Positions 60,241 through 60,319 of a DNA stretch of 60,319 nt are shown piece by piece. The notes beneath the pieces were generated by a model, which made no database searches, had not been told where the DNA came from, and saw only the letters and a list, made by a program, of their open reading frames with translations. The number at the start of each line of letters is the position of its first letter. The first letter of the stretch is position 1. This DNA comes from Sulfurimonas sp. (GTDB lineage: Bacteria; Campylobacterota; Campylobacteria; Campylobacterales; Sulfurimonadaceae): NCBI GenBank assembly GCA_011391635.1, contig JAABQD010000014.1:1-60319 (forward strand), in the 5' to 3' direction. Both the position numbers and the translations under genes were made by a program.

Positions 60241-60319
60241 TTGAGCAAAAATGTCGTAATTGTTGGTGGTGGATATGGTGGGCTAAGAGCAGTTGAGTTT
60301 TTGGCAAAACACCATGATT
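60241..60319 (+). CDS. NAD(P)/FAD-dependent oxidoreductase, N-terminus (open at right edge)
   Basis: Only the first 26 residues are in the window: MSKNVVIVGGGYGGLRAVEF and onward, a classic GxGxxG FAD-binding start as in type II NADH dehydrogenases and sulfide:quinone reductases. TTG start at 60241 with GAGGGG about six bases upstream; the nearby ATG is out of frame. Divergent from coaBC across 133 bases that contain an exact 11-mer copy at 60157. Confidence 0.75.
   Translation, partial: MSKNVVIVGGGYGGLRAVEFLAKHHD

Noticed and set aside
1..60319. tRNA genes or CRISPR array
   Set aside because: I saw no cloverleaf with a GTTCGAATC-type T arm and no regularly spaced repeats; the dispersed 11-mer is irregularly spaced and occurs inside genes.

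Overview
The window looks like chromosome from a Campylobacterota (former Epsilonproteobacteria), plausibly a free-living Sulfurimonas/Sulfuricurvum-type relative. It is AT-rich and gene-dense. It carries a fused CcsBA cytochrome c synthase, a class II-like superoxide reductase, a split PAS/chemoreceptor pair like Campylobacter CetB/CetA, two chemoreceptors ending in a zinc-binding CZB domain, and many c-di-GMP and two-component proteins. The genus is inference; the phylum fits the whole gene set. No tRNA, rRNA or CRISPR array was seen.

Layout. 1-4.3 kb: the end of an EAL protein, a PAS-PAS-GGDEF cyclase, an HDOD protein and a single-domain response regulator. 4.4-11.4 kb: core genes (ccsBA, DUF2461, hemH, a HAD phosphatase, a coiled-coil membrane protein). 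11.4-22.86 kb: a probable island with a relict ybgC start at its left edge and a decayed tyrosine integrase plus the intact ybgC at its right edge. It holds an SRPBCC protein, a lipoprotein, a pentapeptide protein, two tandem sensor-kinase paralogues (one a pseudokinase), a LapB-type type I secretion ATPase and an OmpR-type regulator. An 87-bp direct repeat flanks the last two. 22.86-42 kb: ybgC, a family 4 UDG, SH3 protein, M48 protease, CHASE2 adenylate cyclase, PAS-winged-helix regulator, CetB/CetA-like pair, superoxide reductase, SulP transporter, glyS, an unknown gene behind a c-di-GMP-I riboswitch, a beta-propeller protein, an MnmC-like oxidase and a second CZB chemoreceptor. 42-52 kb: a frameshifted membrane protein, a TolC/MacA/MacB-like export operon, a RelBE-type toxin-antitoxin operon, REP-like palindromes, a NifU-like/ferritin-like pair and an LTA-synthase-family enzyme. 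52.3-60.3 kb: a decayed ABC transporter operon, a type II P-type ATPase, truA, an LptF/G permease, a prepilin peptidase, uppS, coaBC and the start of a flavoprotein.

The most striking signal is not a gene. The non-palindromic 11-mer TGGCATGTGGA occurs 36 times exactly by my hand count, in both orientations, about once per 1.7 kb, against about 0.03 expected by chance. About 11 further copies carry one mismatch. It sits inside genes, where it is read mostly as Leu-Ala-Cys-Gly or Pro-His-Ala. It also sits directly after stop codons, twice as inverted pairs that form terminator-like hairpins. It is nearly absent from the island. This is how DNA uptake sequences of Neisseriaceae and Pasteurellaceae behave; I know of no comparable element described for Campylobacterota. 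The prepilin peptidase in the window could serve a type IV pilus uptake machine.

A second theme is c-di-GMP control: turnover enzymes at the left edge and a c-di-GMP-I aptamer upstream of an uncharacterised 510-residue protein.
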